A DNA stretch of 64,000 bases from Blastococcus litoris (GCF_003075095.1 NZ_QCZF01000004.1:124001-188000), one strand, 5' to 3'; positions 1-8,555 are shown, counted from the first letter of the stretch. Notes: generated by a model not told the origin, from the letters alone. Numbers and translations: made by a program.

Positions 1-1577
1 TCATGAGCTACACGGCGACGACGATCGGCTTCGGCGAGATCCCGTACCCGTTCACCTACAACCAGCGGATGTGGGTGACCATCTCGATCTACCTCACGGT
101 GATCGGGTGGGCCTACGCCATCGGCTCGCTGCTGGCGCTGCTGCAGGACCGCGCCTTCCGGTCCGCGCTGGCCCTCCAGCACTTCAGCCGCAAGGTGGCA
201 CGGCTGCGCGAGCCGTTCCTGCTGATCGCCGGCTACGGCCGCACGGGCGAGCTGCTGGGCCACTCCTTCGACGCGCTGGGCCGGCGCTTCGTCGTCCTGG
301 ACCGGGACAACGAGCGCATCGACGGCCTCGAGCTGGACAGCTACCACGCCGACGTCCCCGGCCTCACCGCCGACGCCCGCGACCCCGGGCACCTGGCCGT
401 CGCCGGCCTCGGCCACGCGTGCTGCGAGGCGGTGGTGGCCCTGACCGACGACGAGGAGGCCAACCTCGCCATCGTCATGGCCGCCGCGCTGCTGCGTCCC
501 GACCTGCCGGTGATCGCCCGGGTGACGTCGCGGACGATCGCCGAGCGGATGCAGGCGTTCGGGAGCCCGGCCACGGTCAACCCCTTCGACAGGTTCGGCG
601 ACCACCTGCGGCTGGCACTGCGGGCGCCGGCGTCCTACCAGTTGCTCACCTGGCTGGAGAGCGGTCCGGGGGCGGCGCTGCCCGAGCGCGGCTCGCCACC
701 ACGCAGCGGTCGCTGGATCGTGTGCGGCTACGGCCGGCTGGGCCGGGAGCTGACCAACGACCTGCGCGCCGAAGGCCTCGAGGTGACCGTGATCGAGTCG
801 GGCAGGCCCGACGTCGAGGACGCCGACCTGCTCGTCGGCGACGGCTCGGACCCATGGGTGCTGGCGCAGGCCGACCTCGATCGCGCCGTCGGGCTGGTGG
901 CGGGCACGGACAACGACACGACGAACCTCTCCCTGGTCGCCGCGGCCCGCCGGAGCAACCCGGCCCTCTTCCTCGCCGCCCGGCAGAACCGCGCGGCCAG
1001 CGCACCGCTGTTCGCCGCGATGGAGGTCGACGCGCTGCTGGTGCCGACGGAGGTGGTCGCCCACGAGGTGTACGCGCAGCTCTCGACGCCGCTGCTGTGG
1101 CGGTTCCTGCGGGACATGCCCGCGCAGGGGGACGAGTGGGCGGCGACCATCGTCGACCGGCTCAAGGGACTGTGCGGCACCCACCTCCAGGCGCTGTGGA
1201 AGGTCCGGCTCACCGCTCAGGAGGCACCGGCTCTGGGCTGGTGGCTGGACGGGGATGACGCCCGCCTCGGCCAGCTGCTGCGCAACCCCGAGGACCGGGA
1301 CGAACCGCTGCACGCGTTCGTCCTCCTGGTCATGCGCGACCGGGAGGTGATCCTGGCGCCGGAGGACGACTTCGTCCTGCGACCGGGGGACGAGCTGCTG
1401 CTCGGGGGCTGGGCCGCCGCCCGCCGCGCGCTCGACACGATCCTGCTCGTGCCCGGGGTCCTCGAGTACCTCGTGACGGGGACACGGGTCCCGTCCAGCT
1501 GGATCTGGCGGAAGCTCACGGGGACGCCGGAGACGGCGCGCCGCGGACCGGATGCGGCTCCCGCCCGGCGGGCCTAG
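1..1577 (+). CDS. K+ channel with two RCK (TrkA-N) domains, 5' truncated
   Basis: Partial gene: the reading frame is open at the window edge and the visible 524 residues begin inside the pore loop. Residues 6-12 read TTIGFGE, a K+ selectivity filter of the TxGYGD class with Phe and Glu variants, followed by one membrane helix (about 25-48). Two Rossmann-type RCK/TrkA-N domains follow, with glycine motifs AGYGRTGELLG near residue 76 and CGYGRLG near 240, and a TrkA-C-like module near 440-470. This is the layout of a two-RCK K+ channel subunit of the inner membrane, gated by a cytoplasmic ligand. The first membrane helix and true start lie upstream of the window. Ligand and ion direction cannot be read from sequence. 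Confidence 0.85.
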   Translation, partial: MSYTATTIGFGEIPYPFTYNQRMWVTISIYLTVIGWAYAIGSLLALLQDRAFRSALALQHFSRKVARLREPFLLIAGYGRTGELLGHSFDALGRRFVVLDRDNERIDGLELDSYHADVPGLTADARDPGHLAVAGLGHACCEAVVALTDDEEANLAIVMAAALLRPDLPVIARVTSRTIAERMQAFGSPATVNPFDRFGDHLRLALRAPASYQLLTWLESGPGAALPERGSPPRSGRWIVCGYGRLGRELTNDLRAEGLEVTVIESGRPDVEDADLLVGDGSDPWVLAQADLDRAVGLVAGTDNDTTNLSLVAAARRSNPALFLAARQNRAASAPLFAAMEVDALLVPTEVVAHEVYAQLSTPLLWRFLRDMPAQGDEWAATIVDRLKGLCGTHLQALWKVRLTAQEAPALGWWLDGDDARLGQLLRNPEDRDEPLHAFVLLVMRDREVILAPEDDFVLRPGDELLLGGWAAARRALDTILLVPGVLEYLVTGTRVPSSWIWRKLTGTPETARRGPDAAPARRA

Positions 1578-1586
1578 CCTGCGGGG

Positions 1587-1889
1587 ATGGTCAGGAAGGA
1601 CCTGCAGGACCTGGTGCGGCGCCGGCTCTGGGAGCTGGCCCGGACGCCGGAGGACGCCGCGCGCATGGCCCGCTGGGTGATCCCGCCGGAGACCCTCAAG
1701 CGCATGGCTCGCAGCGGTGGCGCCAGCTTCATCAGCGAGGGGCTCGCAGAGTTCCTGGCGCGGGCGCTGGACGTCCCGGAGAACCGCGTCCGGCGGGCCG
1801 CCGGCCTGCCGCTGGTGCCCGACGACCGGGAGAGCATCACCACCCGGCCCCACCTCCGCCTGGTCCCGAGGACGGGGGACGAGCGCTAG
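1587..1889 (+). CDS. Hypothetical protein, possible HTH-like segment
   Basis: A 100-residue basic protein starting ATG 9 bp after the K+ channel gene, so possibly co-transcribed with it. Residues 38-70 (an S-G-G-A-S-F-I-S-E-G-L-A-E-F-L-A-R-A-L-D stretch, then V-P-E-N-R-V-R-R-A) look like the helix-turn-helix arrangement of small XRE-type proteins, but no family is recognised with certainty. It ends base-to-base against the convergent gene at 1890. Function unknown. Confidence 0.6.
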   Translation: MVRKDLQDLVRRRLWELARTPEDAARMARWVIPPETLKRMARSGGASFISEGLAEFLARALDVPENRVRRAAGLPLVPDDRESITTRPHLRLVPRTGDER

Positions 1890-2144
1890 TCAGGCGTTCT
1901 GCCGGTGCATCGCGAGCATCCGGCCGATCACCTCGTGCCAGGCGGCCTGCACGTGCGGCGGCTCCTCGCTGACGATCGTCGTCACCTGCGCGGCGGTGCC
2001 CCGTCCCTCGCTGACGATCGCCTCGAAACCCAGGCGGAACAGCAGGTCCCGGATCCGGTCCAGGCCCAGCCCGGCGTCGATCAGCGGGCGGATGACCCAT
2101 TCGTGCTGCTGAGGAGAGACAGAACCCACGACAGGTCTTCGCAC
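1890..2144 (-). CDS. Hypothetical protein (84 aa)
   Basis: Small protein read from a GTG start; its stop codon abuts the stop of the convergent gene at 1889. It is soluble, with no signal peptide, transmembrane helix or metal motif. The segment WVIRPLIDAGLGLDRIRDLL followed by a conserved-looking FEAIVSEG suggests a compact helical fold. Codon use matches the neighbours, which supports it being real, but no family is recognised. It lies downstream of the tRNA-Lys on the same strand, separated by a strong hairpin. Confidence 0.5.
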   Translation of the reverse strand: MRRPVVGSVSPQQHEWVIRPLIDAGLGLDRIRDLLFRLGFEAIVSEGRGTAAQVTTIVSEEPPHVQAAWHEVIGRMLAMHRQNA

Positions 2145-2175
2145 GCAGCGGCACGTCCGGATGCACCTGGACGAC

Positions 2176-2209
2176 GAAGCGGCCCGGTCCAGGAGGACCG
2201 GGCCGCTTC
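2176..2209 (-). terminator. Hairpin terminator after tRNA-Lys
   Basis: A perfect 15-bp inverted repeat (2176-2190 and 2195-2209) around a 4-base loop, starting 8 bases past the 3' end of the tRNA-Lys in its direction of transcription. There is no clear U tract, as is common in high-GC actinobacteria. Best explained as the tRNA terminator. Confidence 0.75.
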
Positions 2210-2216
2210 TCGGAGG

Positions 2217-2289
<73 letters not shown>

Positions 2290-2468
2290 GTGTCGCCCCG
2301 GCTGCTGGGCGACGAGGGAGAACGATACCAGCGCCTACCGGGCCGGTTCGCGGGCCCCGGCGTGACGCTCGCCTCGGTGGGTTCGTTTGCCCGGGCGTGG
2401 ACACTGGATCGAAGGTGCACGGACCGGGCCGGACCGGTGCGTGGTCCCAGGGGAGAGGACGGGGCAGG

Positions 2469-3644
2469 GTGCGCAGGACAGCAGCCGTGATCACCGCGGG
2501 AGCGATGATCTTCCTGGCGGGGTGCAGCGGTGGGGACGACGACCCGCGCGGCTCGTCGGAGGAGTCGGCAGCCGCCGCGCCGGCGCCGGAGGTGTCGCTG
2601 GCGCTCGCGGACGGCTCCGCCGACGTCTCGCCCGTGACGCCGCTGGAGATCTCGGTCCCCGAGGGCGAGCTCGACGAGGTGACCCTGACCGACGCCGACG
2701 GGGCGTCGGTCACCGGCGCGGTGCAGCAGGAGGACGGCGCGGAGACCGCCGTCTGGGCGCCCGAGGCGCCGCTGGCCTACGGCACGGAGTACACCCTCAC
2801 GGCCACCGCGGTGAATGAGGACGACGAGGAGGCGAAGGCGACGTCGACCTTCACCACGGTCACCCCGGCCACCGTCTCGACGCCCGGCATCGGGCCGCTC
2901 GACGGCCAGACCGTCGGCGTCGGCATGCCGATCCGCGTGTACTTCGACGACCCGGTGGTCGACAAGGCCGCCGTGGAGAGCCACCTCGTCGTGACCAGCA
3001 CCCCGGCCACCGACGGCGTCTGGAACTGGTTCAGCGACACCGAGGTGCACTTCCGGCCCTCGCAGTACTGGCCGGCGCACACCGAGGTCCGCCTCGACGC
3101 CAACCTGTACGGGGTCGCCTTCGGCGAGGGCGTCTGGGGCGAGAAGGACCGCACGGTGTCCTTCACCATCGGCGAGAAGCACGTGTCGATCGCCGACGCC
3201 TCCACCCACACCATGGAGGTCTACGACAACGACCAGCTCGTGCAGAGCTGGCCGATGAGCGCGGGCAGCCCGGACAACCCGAGCTACAACGGCGCCCACG
3301 TGGTCACCGACATGAACCGGAACATGATCATGGACTCGAGCACCTACGGCGTCCCGGCGGACGCCCCGGGCGGCTACCGGACCCCGGTCGAGTACGCCGT
3401 CCGCATCTCCAACAACGGCGAGTTCGTGCACGCCGCCCCGTGGTCGGTCGCCCAGCAGGGCAACAGCAACGTCTCGCACGGCTGCATCAACCTCTCCACC
3501 GACCGCGCCGCCTGGTTCTTCAACTTCTCCCAGCCGGGCGACGTGGTGGAGATCCGCGGCTCGGCCGCGGGCACGCTGAGTTCCGACATCTACGACTGGA
3601 CCATCCCGTGGGAGGAGTGGCAGGCCGGCAGCGCGCTGAAGTGA
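2469..3644 (+). CDS. Lipoprotein L,D-transpeptidase (YkuD) with Ig-like domain
   Basis: Cross-links peptidoglycan stem peptides (3-3 linkages) at the outer face of the membrane. The chosen GTG start gives 391 residues with a short basic N-terminus, hydrophobic segment and lipobox LAGC (lipidated Cys19), then an acidic/Ala-rich linker, a bacterial Ig-like domain (about 50-230) and a YkuD domain. The catalytic motif SHGCINL places the nucleophile at Cys339, with an upstream His in FVHAAPW. This is the domain order of mycobacterial LdtMt2-type enzymes. An in-frame ATG at 2283 would overlap the tRNA-Lys and lacks a signal sequence, so it was rejected. A purine-rich ribosome site (GGAGAGGA) precedes the GTG. 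Confidence 0.92.
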   Translation: MRRTAAVITAGAMIFLAGCSGGDDDPRGSSEESAAAAPAPEVSLALADGSADVSPVTPLEISVPEGELDEVTLTDADGASVTGAVQQEDGAETAVWAPEAPLAYGTEYTLTATAVNEDDEEAKATSTFTTVTPATVSTPGIGPLDGQTVGVGMPIRVYFDDPVVDKAAVESHLVVTSTPATDGVWNWFSDTEVHFRPSQYWPAHTEVRLDANLYGVAFGEGVWGEKDRTVSFTIGEKHVSIADASTHTMEVYDNDQLVQSWPMSAGSPDNPSYNGAHVVTDMNRNMIMDSSTYGVPADAPGGYRTPVEYAVRISNNGEFVHAAPWSVAQQGNSNVSHGCINLSTDRAAWFFNFSQPGDVVEIRGSAAGTLSSDIYDWTIPWEEWQAGSALK

Positions 3645-3713
3645 GCTGAGCGCGGCGTTTCCCCTCCCCGGCGCACGGGCACAAGATCCCGTGGTTCCGA
3701 GGAGGGGATTGCC

Positions 3714-4133
3714 GTGGACACGTGGCTCATCGTCCTGATCGTCGTGGTCGCCGTCGTCCTGCTGGTGCTGCTGGCCCTGGCGCTGTCCAAGCGCTCCCGC
3801 GTGGCCAAGCTGCGCCAGCGCGAGCAGGCCCGCGAGCACCTCCAGGAGTCGCAGGTGCGCGCCGCACGGGCGGAGAAGGAGCAGGCGCTCGCCGAGGAGC
3901 AGGCCGCCCGCGCCCGGCGCGAGCGGGCCGAGGTCGAGGAGCGCACCCGCCTCGCCGAGCAGGAAGCCCGCGAACGGTCCCAGCGCGCCGGCGAGGAGGC
4001 CTCCGAGGCCGAGAAGCTCCGGGCGCGCGCCGAGAAGATCGCCCCCGACCTGGCGCACGACGGGCACACCCACCAGCAGCCCGACGCCCCGCAGCACGAC
4101 CAGCCCGGAGGTGGCGGCGCCACCCGCCGCTGA
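3714..4133 (+). CDS. Membrane-anchored coiled-coil protein
   Basis: A 139-residue protein starting GTG behind a GAGGAGGGG ribosome site. Residues 4-24 form a single hydrophobic helix. Residues 27-112 are a long Arg/Glu/Ala-rich helix with heptad character, that is a coiled coil, and the tail is His/Gln/Gly rich (HDGHTHQQP). It probably sits in the cytoplasmic membrane with the coiled coil in the cytoplasm. Proteins of this shape are common next to cell-wall genes in actinobacteria. No enzymatic motif is visible and the function is unknown. Confidence 0.75.
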   Translation: MDTWLIVLIVVVAVVLLVLLALALSKRSRVAKLRQREQAREHLQESQVRAARAEKEQALAEEQAARARRERAEVEERTRLAEQEARERSQRAGEEASEAEKLRARAEKIAPDLAHDGHTHQQPDAPQHDQPGGGGATRR

Positions 4134-4224
4134 GTTCCGGCGCCCCGGAAGGTCACACCTCCCGTGAGGCCGTCCGTGGTCCTACGGTCGCCCTCACGTC
4201 GATCCGTCGACTCCGGAGGGCGTC

Positions 4225-5307
4225 ATGACAGACCTGCTGGCCATCGGTACGCGCAAGGGGCTGTGGCTCGCCCGCAGCGACGACGACCGGCGCACGTGGA
4301 CGCTGGGTGAACCGCACCTGCTCGCGCAGGAGGTCGCCGCCGTCTCCATCGACACCCGGCGTCCGGCGCCGCGCGTGCTGGCCGGCATCCAGTACGGGCA
4401 CTGGGGTCCCACCGTCATGTGGAGCGACGACCTCGGCGGGAGCTGGCAGGAGACCGACCACGGTGCGATCCGCTTCCCCGAGAGGGAGGACGCCGCGCTC
4501 GCCCGCGTCTGGCAGCTGCGGCCGGACACCGCGGAGCGCCCCGACGTCGTCTGGGCCGGCTGCGAACCGCACTCGCTGTGGCGCAGCACCGACGGCGGTT
4601 GCTCGTTCGAGCTGGTCCGCGGCCTCTGGGACCACCCGCACCGGACGACGTGGGAGCCCGGCGGCGGGGGAGGGGCGGTGCACACGGTGCTGCCCAACCC
4701 GGCCTCGGACCGGGTGACCGTCGCGATGAGCACCGGCGGCGTCTACGTCAGCGAGGACGGCGGGGCGGCGTGGGAGCCGCGCAACCGGGGGATCACCGCG
4801 ACCTTCCTGCCCGACGAGCTGCCCGAGTACGGCCAGTGCGTGCACAAGGTGGCCGTCGACGCCTCCGGCCCGGACCGGCTGTACGCGCAGAACCACTTCG
4901 GCGTCTTCCGCAGCGACGACGCCGGCGGCTCCTGGACGTCGATCGCCGACGGGCTGCCCGCCGACTTCGGCTTCCCGATCGTCTCCTCGCCGCAGACCCC
5001 GGGCACGGCGTGGGTGATCCCGCTGGTGGCCGACATGCAGCGGGTGCCGCCGGGCGGCCGGCTCCGGGTGCACCGCACGAGCGACGCCGGCGGGACGTGG
5101 ACCGAGCTCGGCACCGGGCTGCCCGACGGCAACTGGAGCGCGGTCATGCGCGACGCCTTCTGCGCCGACGACCACGAGAGCACCGGGATCTACTTCGGGA
5201 CGCGGGACGGCTGCGTCTACGCGAGCGCGGACGGGGGCGAGGCGTTCACGCTGGTCGCCGACCACCTGCCCGACGTCCTCACCGTCCGCGCCGCGCGGGT
5301 GCCGTGA
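4225..5307 (+). CDS. BNR/Asp-box repeat (sialidase-fold-like) protein
   Basis: A 360-residue protein with at least six Asp-box/BNR repeats of the form S-x-D-x-G-x-x-W/F (for example SDDLGGSW, STDGGCSF, SEDGGAAW, SDDAGGSW, TSDAGGTW, SADGGEAF), predicting a six-bladed beta-propeller. There is no signal peptide, so it is probably cytoplasmic, which argues against a secreted sialidase. I see no sialidase arginine triad or FRIP motif. Start ATG is preceded by GGAGG. Its stop overlaps the start of the MoaD/ThiS-like gene by 4 bases, so the two are translationally coupled. Enzyme activity is not established. Confidence 0.8.
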   Translation: MTDLLAIGTRKGLWLARSDDDRRTWTLGEPHLLAQEVAAVSIDTRRPAPRVLAGIQYGHWGPTVMWSDDLGGSWQETDHGAIRFPEREDAALARVWQLRPDTAERPDVVWAGCEPHSLWRSTDGGCSFELVRGLWDHPHRTTWEPGGGGGAVHTVLPNPASDRVTVAMSTGGVYVSEDGGAAWEPRNRGITATFLPDELPEYGQCVHKVAVDASGPDRLYAQNHFGVFRSDDAGGSWTSIADGLPADFGFPIVSSPQTPGTAWVIPLVADMQRVPPGGRLRVHRTSDAGGTWTELGTGLPDGNWSAVMRDAFCADDHESTGIYFGTRDGCVYASADGGEAFTLVADHLPDVLTVRAARVP

Positions 5308-5588
5308 GCGTGCAGGTGGTGCTGCCCGGCGCCCTCGCCTCGCTCGCGGGGGGCGCCAGGCACCTGGACGTCGACCCGGCGGGAGGCACGCTGGCCGATC
5401 TGCTCGACGCGCTGGCCGCGCAGCACCCGATGCTCTGCCGCCGGATCCGCGACGAGACCGGCCAGGTGCGGCGCTTCGTCAACGTCTACGTCGACGGTGA
5501 CGACGTCCGGTTCCAGGGCGGGCTGGCCACCCCCGTGCCGGACGGCGCCGAGGTGCAGGTGCTGCCGTCGGTCGCCGGCGGCTGTTGA
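5304..5588 (+). CDS. MoaD/ThiS-family ubiquitin-like protein
   Basis: A 94-residue beta-grasp protein (GTG start in the GTGA overlap with the BNR gene). It has the MoaD/ThiS pattern: an N-terminal strand, a helix LADLLDALAAQHP, then RRFVNVYVDGDDVR, a loop with PVPDGAEVQVLPSVAGG and the C-terminus. Family members are sulfur carriers activated on a C-terminal Gly-Gly. Here the diglycine is followed by one extra residue, Cys94, before the stop. No MoaE, MoeB, ThiF-type enzyme or protease is nearby, so the partner is unknown. An alternative GTG at 5310 would shorten it by two residues. Confidence 0.85.
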   Translation: MSVQVVLPGALASLAGGARHLDVDPAGGTLADLLDALAAQHPMLCRRIRDETGQVRRFVNVYVDGDDVRFQGGLATPVPDGAEVQVLPSVAGGC

Positions 5589-5635
5589 AGGACCCCCCAC
5601 CACTCGCACGCTCGACGCGGGGCCCCGCAGGGGAC

Positions 5636-5878
5636 CTACAGGGCGGCGAGCTCCGCGCAGCTCTCGCACAGCTGCTGCTCGTCGTAGCCCTCCGGCGGCC
5701 AGGGCAGCTGCTCGTCGATGGAGACGTAGGCGCCGCACAGCGCCTTGCGGCTCTGCCCGCTGACCCGGCCGATCGTGGCGTGCGCGGGGCCGATCTGCCG
5801 CGGCTTCAGACCCTCCGCGCCGAAGGAGCCGACCATCACCACCGCGTGAGCCGTTCCGTACGCGTAGACGCTGGTCAT
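5636..5878 (-). CDS. Hypothetical protein with C-terminal CxxC
   Basis: An 80-residue protein convergent with the MoaD-like gene. It has three cysteines: one in KALCGAYVS and a CxxC pair in LCESCAEL near the C-terminus. This spacing resembles a small zinc ribbon as found in short actinobacterial proteins of unknown function. The ATG start is preceded by GAGGAC. No enzymatic motif and no membrane segment. Function unknown. Confidence 0.6.
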   Translation of the reverse strand: MTSVYAYGTAHAVVMVGSFGAEGLKPRQIGPAHATIGRVSGQSRKALCGAYVSIDEQLPWPPEGYDEQQLCESCAELAAL

Positions 5879-5970
5879 GTCCTCAGAGTCGGAGCCGCAC
5901 GCCCGTCACGCCAGCACCGCCGGTCACGTGTCCACCGCACCCGTCACACCGGCACCGCGCGCACCGCGGG

Positions 5971-6273
5971 TCAGCCCGGATCGGCGGTGATGATCTCCTG
6001 CAGCGCCCGGACGTGACCGGCGTAGGCCCGGGCCCCCGTGCGCGTGAGCGAGAGCCACACCCGGCTGCGGCCGTCGCGGACCGCCCGCTCCTGCGTGACG
6101 TAGCCGGCGTCGACGAGGTGCGACAGGTGCTTGCTCAGCGCGGACTTCGACAGCTCGAGGCGCTCCTGCAGGATGCCGAACTCCACGCTCTGCGCGGCGC
6201 TGAGCATCGCGCAGATCCGCAGCCGCTGCGGCGCGTGGACGACCTCGTCGAACGCCGCCGTCTCAGCGGCCAT
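5971..6273 (-). CDS. Winged-helix transcriptional regulator (ArsR/MarR-like)
   Basis: A 100-residue single-domain regulator. The wing-helix region reads LQERLELSKSALSKHLSHLV followed by GYVTQERAVRDGRSRVWLSLT, matching small winged-helix proteins that bind DNA as dimers. The chosen ATG (MAAETAAF) overlaps the end of the upstream membrane-protein gene by 11 bases, so the two form an operon. No Cys/His metal site is visible, so it is more MarR/HTH_27-like than metal-sensing ArsR. It is the obvious candidate to bind the 20-bp inverted repeat at 6710-6756 and control its own operon. That link is inference. Confidence 0.85.
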   Translation of the reverse strand: MAAETAAFDEVVHAPQRLRICAMLSAAQSVEFGILQERLELSKSALSKHLSHLVDAGYVTQERAVRDGRSRVWLSLTRTGARAYAGHVRALQEIITADPG

Positions 6274-6718
6274 CGCCGTACGTCCTCCGGTACCGGGCGC
6301 CGGTGACGAACACGACGGCAGCCGAGAACACGGCACCGACGATCCAGACCCACCGCGCACCGGTGGCCTCCGCGACCGCCCAGCAGACGGCGAAGCTGCC
6401 GAGGATCGCGGCCAGGAACGGGACCATGTCGGTGAGCTTCATCGATACCCAGCCGACGCCGTCGCGGTTGAGCCAGTACCGCGAGCCGAGGCCGCCCGCC
6501 GCCAGCGCGATGGCCAGGATGGCCACGAGCTGCGCCGTCCGGCCGGCGTCGCTGCTGGGCAGGAGGCGGATCAGGTGCAGGGCGGCGACGGCCCCCGCCT
6601 GCACGGCGAAGAACCAGGCCGGGATCGGCGGGTACCGCACCGCTTCCTCGTCGCCGGCCAGCTGCCGCAGCATCTCCTGCGCTTCGTGCGGCGTCGGGGC
6701 GCCGTCCTGGGTTGCCAT
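6263..6718 (-). CDS. Four-helix membrane protein co-transcribed with regulator
   Basis: A 151-residue integral membrane protein with four hydrophobic segments (about 37-55, 66-84, 102-118 and 124-141) and a charged N-terminus. Start ATG at 6718 lies inside the right arm (in the sense of transcription) of a perfect inverted repeat and only 7 bases after a -10-like box, so the mRNA is probably leaderless; no ribosome-binding site is present. Pairing of a small membrane protein with a winged-helix regulator suggests a signal-responsive two-gene unit. No substrate or family name can be assigned. Confidence 0.75.
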   Translation of the reverse strand: MATQDGAPTPHEAQEMLRQLAGDEEAVRYPPIPAWFFAVQAGAVAALHLIRLLPSSDAGRTAQLVAILAIALAAGGLGSRYWLNRDGVGWVSMKLTDMVPFLAAILGSFAVCWAVAEATGARWVWIVGAVFSAAVVFVTGARYRRTYGDGR

Positions 6719-6756
6719 GTAGGAAACTCTAGCGACGAGTTTCCTACATGGCAACC
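6710..6756 (-). promoter_or_regulatory. Promoter inside a perfect 20-bp inverted repeat (operator)
   Basis: Arms at 6710-6729 and 6737-6756 are perfect reverse complements with a 7-base spacer. On the minus strand a -35-like TTGCCA (6749-6754) and a -10-like TAGAGT (6726-6731) are exactly 17 bases apart, and the ATG of the membrane-protein gene follows the -10 by 7 bases. The repeat therefore covers the whole promoter and the start codon. Most likely operator for the winged-helix regulator encoded downstream. A hairpin role in the mRNA would require a transcript starting further upstream. Confidence 0.7.
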
Positions 6757-6764
6757 ATCGGATG

Positions 6765-8555
6765 TCAGCCGGCGTAGATCTTGTCCACCTCGCCGGCGAA
6801 CTCCTTCATGACCACCGACCGCTTCAGCTTCAGCGACGGCGTCAGCTGGCCGCCCTCGACGGTCCACTCGACCGGGAGGATCTCGAAGGACCGGATGGAC
6901 TCCGCCCGGGACACCTGCGTGTTCGCCGCGTCGACGGCGGCCTGGATCTCGGCCACCACCTCCGGGTCGTCGACCAGGTCGGTCATCGCGGTGCCCGAGG
7001 GGCGACCCTTGCTCTCCAGCCAGCCGGGCAGCGCCTCCACGTCGAGGGTGATCAGGCAGCCGATGAAGGGCCGGTTGTCGCCGACGACCATGCACTGGCT
7101 GACCAGCGGGTGCGCCCGGATCTTGTCCTCCAGCACGGCCGGGGAGACGTTCTTGCCCCCCGAGGTGACGATGAGCTCCTTGATCCGCCCGGTGATGGTC
7201 ACGTAGCCCTCGGCGTCGATCTCGCCGATGTCGCCGGTGGCGAACCAGCCGTCGCGCATGGTCTCGGCGGTCGCCGTCGGGTTGTTCCAGTAGCCGGTGA
7301 ACACCTGCGGGCCGCGGACCTGGATCTCGCCGAACTCGGCGATGCGCACCGCCGAGCCGGGCGCCGGACGGCCGACCGTCCCGACCTTGAGGCTGTCGGG
7401 ACCGCTGACCGTGGCCGGGCCGGTGGTCTCGGTCAGGCCGTAGCCCTCGAGGATGGTCACGCCGATGCCGCGGAAGAAGTGGCCGAGCCGCTCGCCCAGC
7501 GGGGCGCCGCCGGAGAGCGCGTACTCGACCTTGCCGCCCATCGCCGCGCGCAGCTTGCCGTAGACGAGGGCGTCGAACAGCTTGTGCTGCAGGTTGAGGC
7601 CGAGGCCGGCACCACCGGTGTCCTGGGCCTTGGACCAGGCGACGGCGACCCGCTCGGCGCGGTCGAAGATCGCCCCCTTGCCGCCGGCGTGCGCCTTCTG
7701 CCGGGCGCCGTTGTAGACCTTCTCGAACACCCGCGGCACCGCGACCAGGAACGTCGGCTGGAAGGTGCCGAGGTCGACCAGCAGCTGGGCGAGGTCGCCG
7801 GTGTGACCCAGGCGGGCACCGTTCTGGATGCAGCTGACCTCGATGATCCGCGCGAACACGTGGGCCAGCGGGAGGAACAGCAGCGAGCTCGCGTCCTCGG
7901 CGCGCATGGCCGGGATGACCGTCGGCGCCAGCTCGGCGACGTAGAGCAGGTTGCCGTGGGTCAGCTCGCAGCCCTTGGGCCGGCCGGTGGTCCCGGAGGT
8001 GTAGATGATCGTCGCCAGCGACTCGGCCGACAGGGTGGCGCGCCGGTCGGCCAGCTGGTCGGCGGGCACGTCGGCGCCTCGCGCCGCGACGTCCTCGAGG
8101 TCGCCGGCGTCGACCTGCCAGACGTCGCGCAGGCCGGGCAGCCCGTCCCGGACCGACTCCACCAGGGCCTGGTGCGCCGCCGTCTCGACGACCACCGCGA
8201 CGGCTCCCGAGTCGGAGAGGATCCACTGCGCCTGCTCGGCCGACGAGGTTTCGTAGATCGGGACGGCGACGCCGCCGGCGGTCCAGATCGCGTAGTCGGC
8301 GAGCGTCCACTCGTAGCGCGTCTTGCTCAGGATGCCGACGCGGTCACCGGCCTGGACGCCCGCGGCGACCATGCCGCGGGCCAGGGCGGACACCTGCTCG
8401 GCGAACTGGCGGCTGGTCACCGGCTCCCAGCGGCCGCCGACGTTGCGGCTGAGCGCGACGTGGTCGGGTGTCGACGTGGCGTGCTCGCCGACGGCGTCGG
8501 GGAGGGCGGCGGTCGAGGGGATCTCGAAGGCGGTGGGGCTGGAGTACTCCTGCAC
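6765..8555 (-). CDS. Long-chain acyl-CoA synthetase (FadD15-like)
   Basis: Activates fatty acids to acyl-CoA with ATP by way of an acyl-adenylate. The 596-residue protein has the AMP-binding P-loop IIYTSGTTGRPKG, the GYGLTET motif, the TGDIGEIDAEGYVTITGR hinge region and a C-terminal lid domain. Length fits bacterial long-chain ACSL/FadD15 types. The GTG start (VQEYSSP) has an AGGAG site 8 bases upstream; an upstream in-frame start would overlap the divergent promoter. It is divergent from the acyl-CoA dehydrogenase operon and shares a probable TetR operator at 8601-8628, so both are likely co-regulated. The catalytic lysine expected near the C-terminus is in LTPSLKLKRSVV. Confidence 0.93.
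   Translation of the reverse strand: MQEYSSPTAFEIPSTAALPDAVGEHATSTPDHVALSRNVGGRWEPVTSRQFAEQVSALARGMVAAGVQAGDRVGILSKTRYEWTLADYAIWTAGGVAVPIYETSSAEQAQWILSDSGAVAVVVETAAHQALVESVRDGLPGLRDVWQVDAGDLEDVAARGADVPADQLADRRATLSAESLATIIYTSGTTGRPKGCELTHGNLLYVAELAPTVIPAMRAEDASSLLFLPLAHVFARIIEVSCIQNGARLGHTGDLAQLLVDLGTFQPTFLVAVPRVFEKVYNGARQKAHAGGKGAIFDRAERVAVAWSKAQDTGGAGLGLNLQHKLFDALVYGKLRAAMGGKVEYALSGGAPLGERLGHFFRGIGVTILEGYGLTETTGPATVSGPDSLKVGTVGRPAPGSAVRIAEFGEIQVRGPQVFTGYWNNPTATAETMRDGWFATGDIGEIDAEGYVTITGRIKELIVTSGGKNVSPAVLEDKIRAHPLVSQCMVVGDNRPFIGCLITLDVEALPGWLESKGRPSGTAMTDLVDDPEVVAEIQAAVDAANTQVSRAESIRSFEILPVEWTVEGGQLTPSLKLKRSVVMKEFAGEVDKIYAG

Noticed and set aside
4225-5307. Annotation as secreted sialidase
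   Set aside because: No signal peptide, FRIP motif or arginine triad; only the Asp-box propeller is supported.
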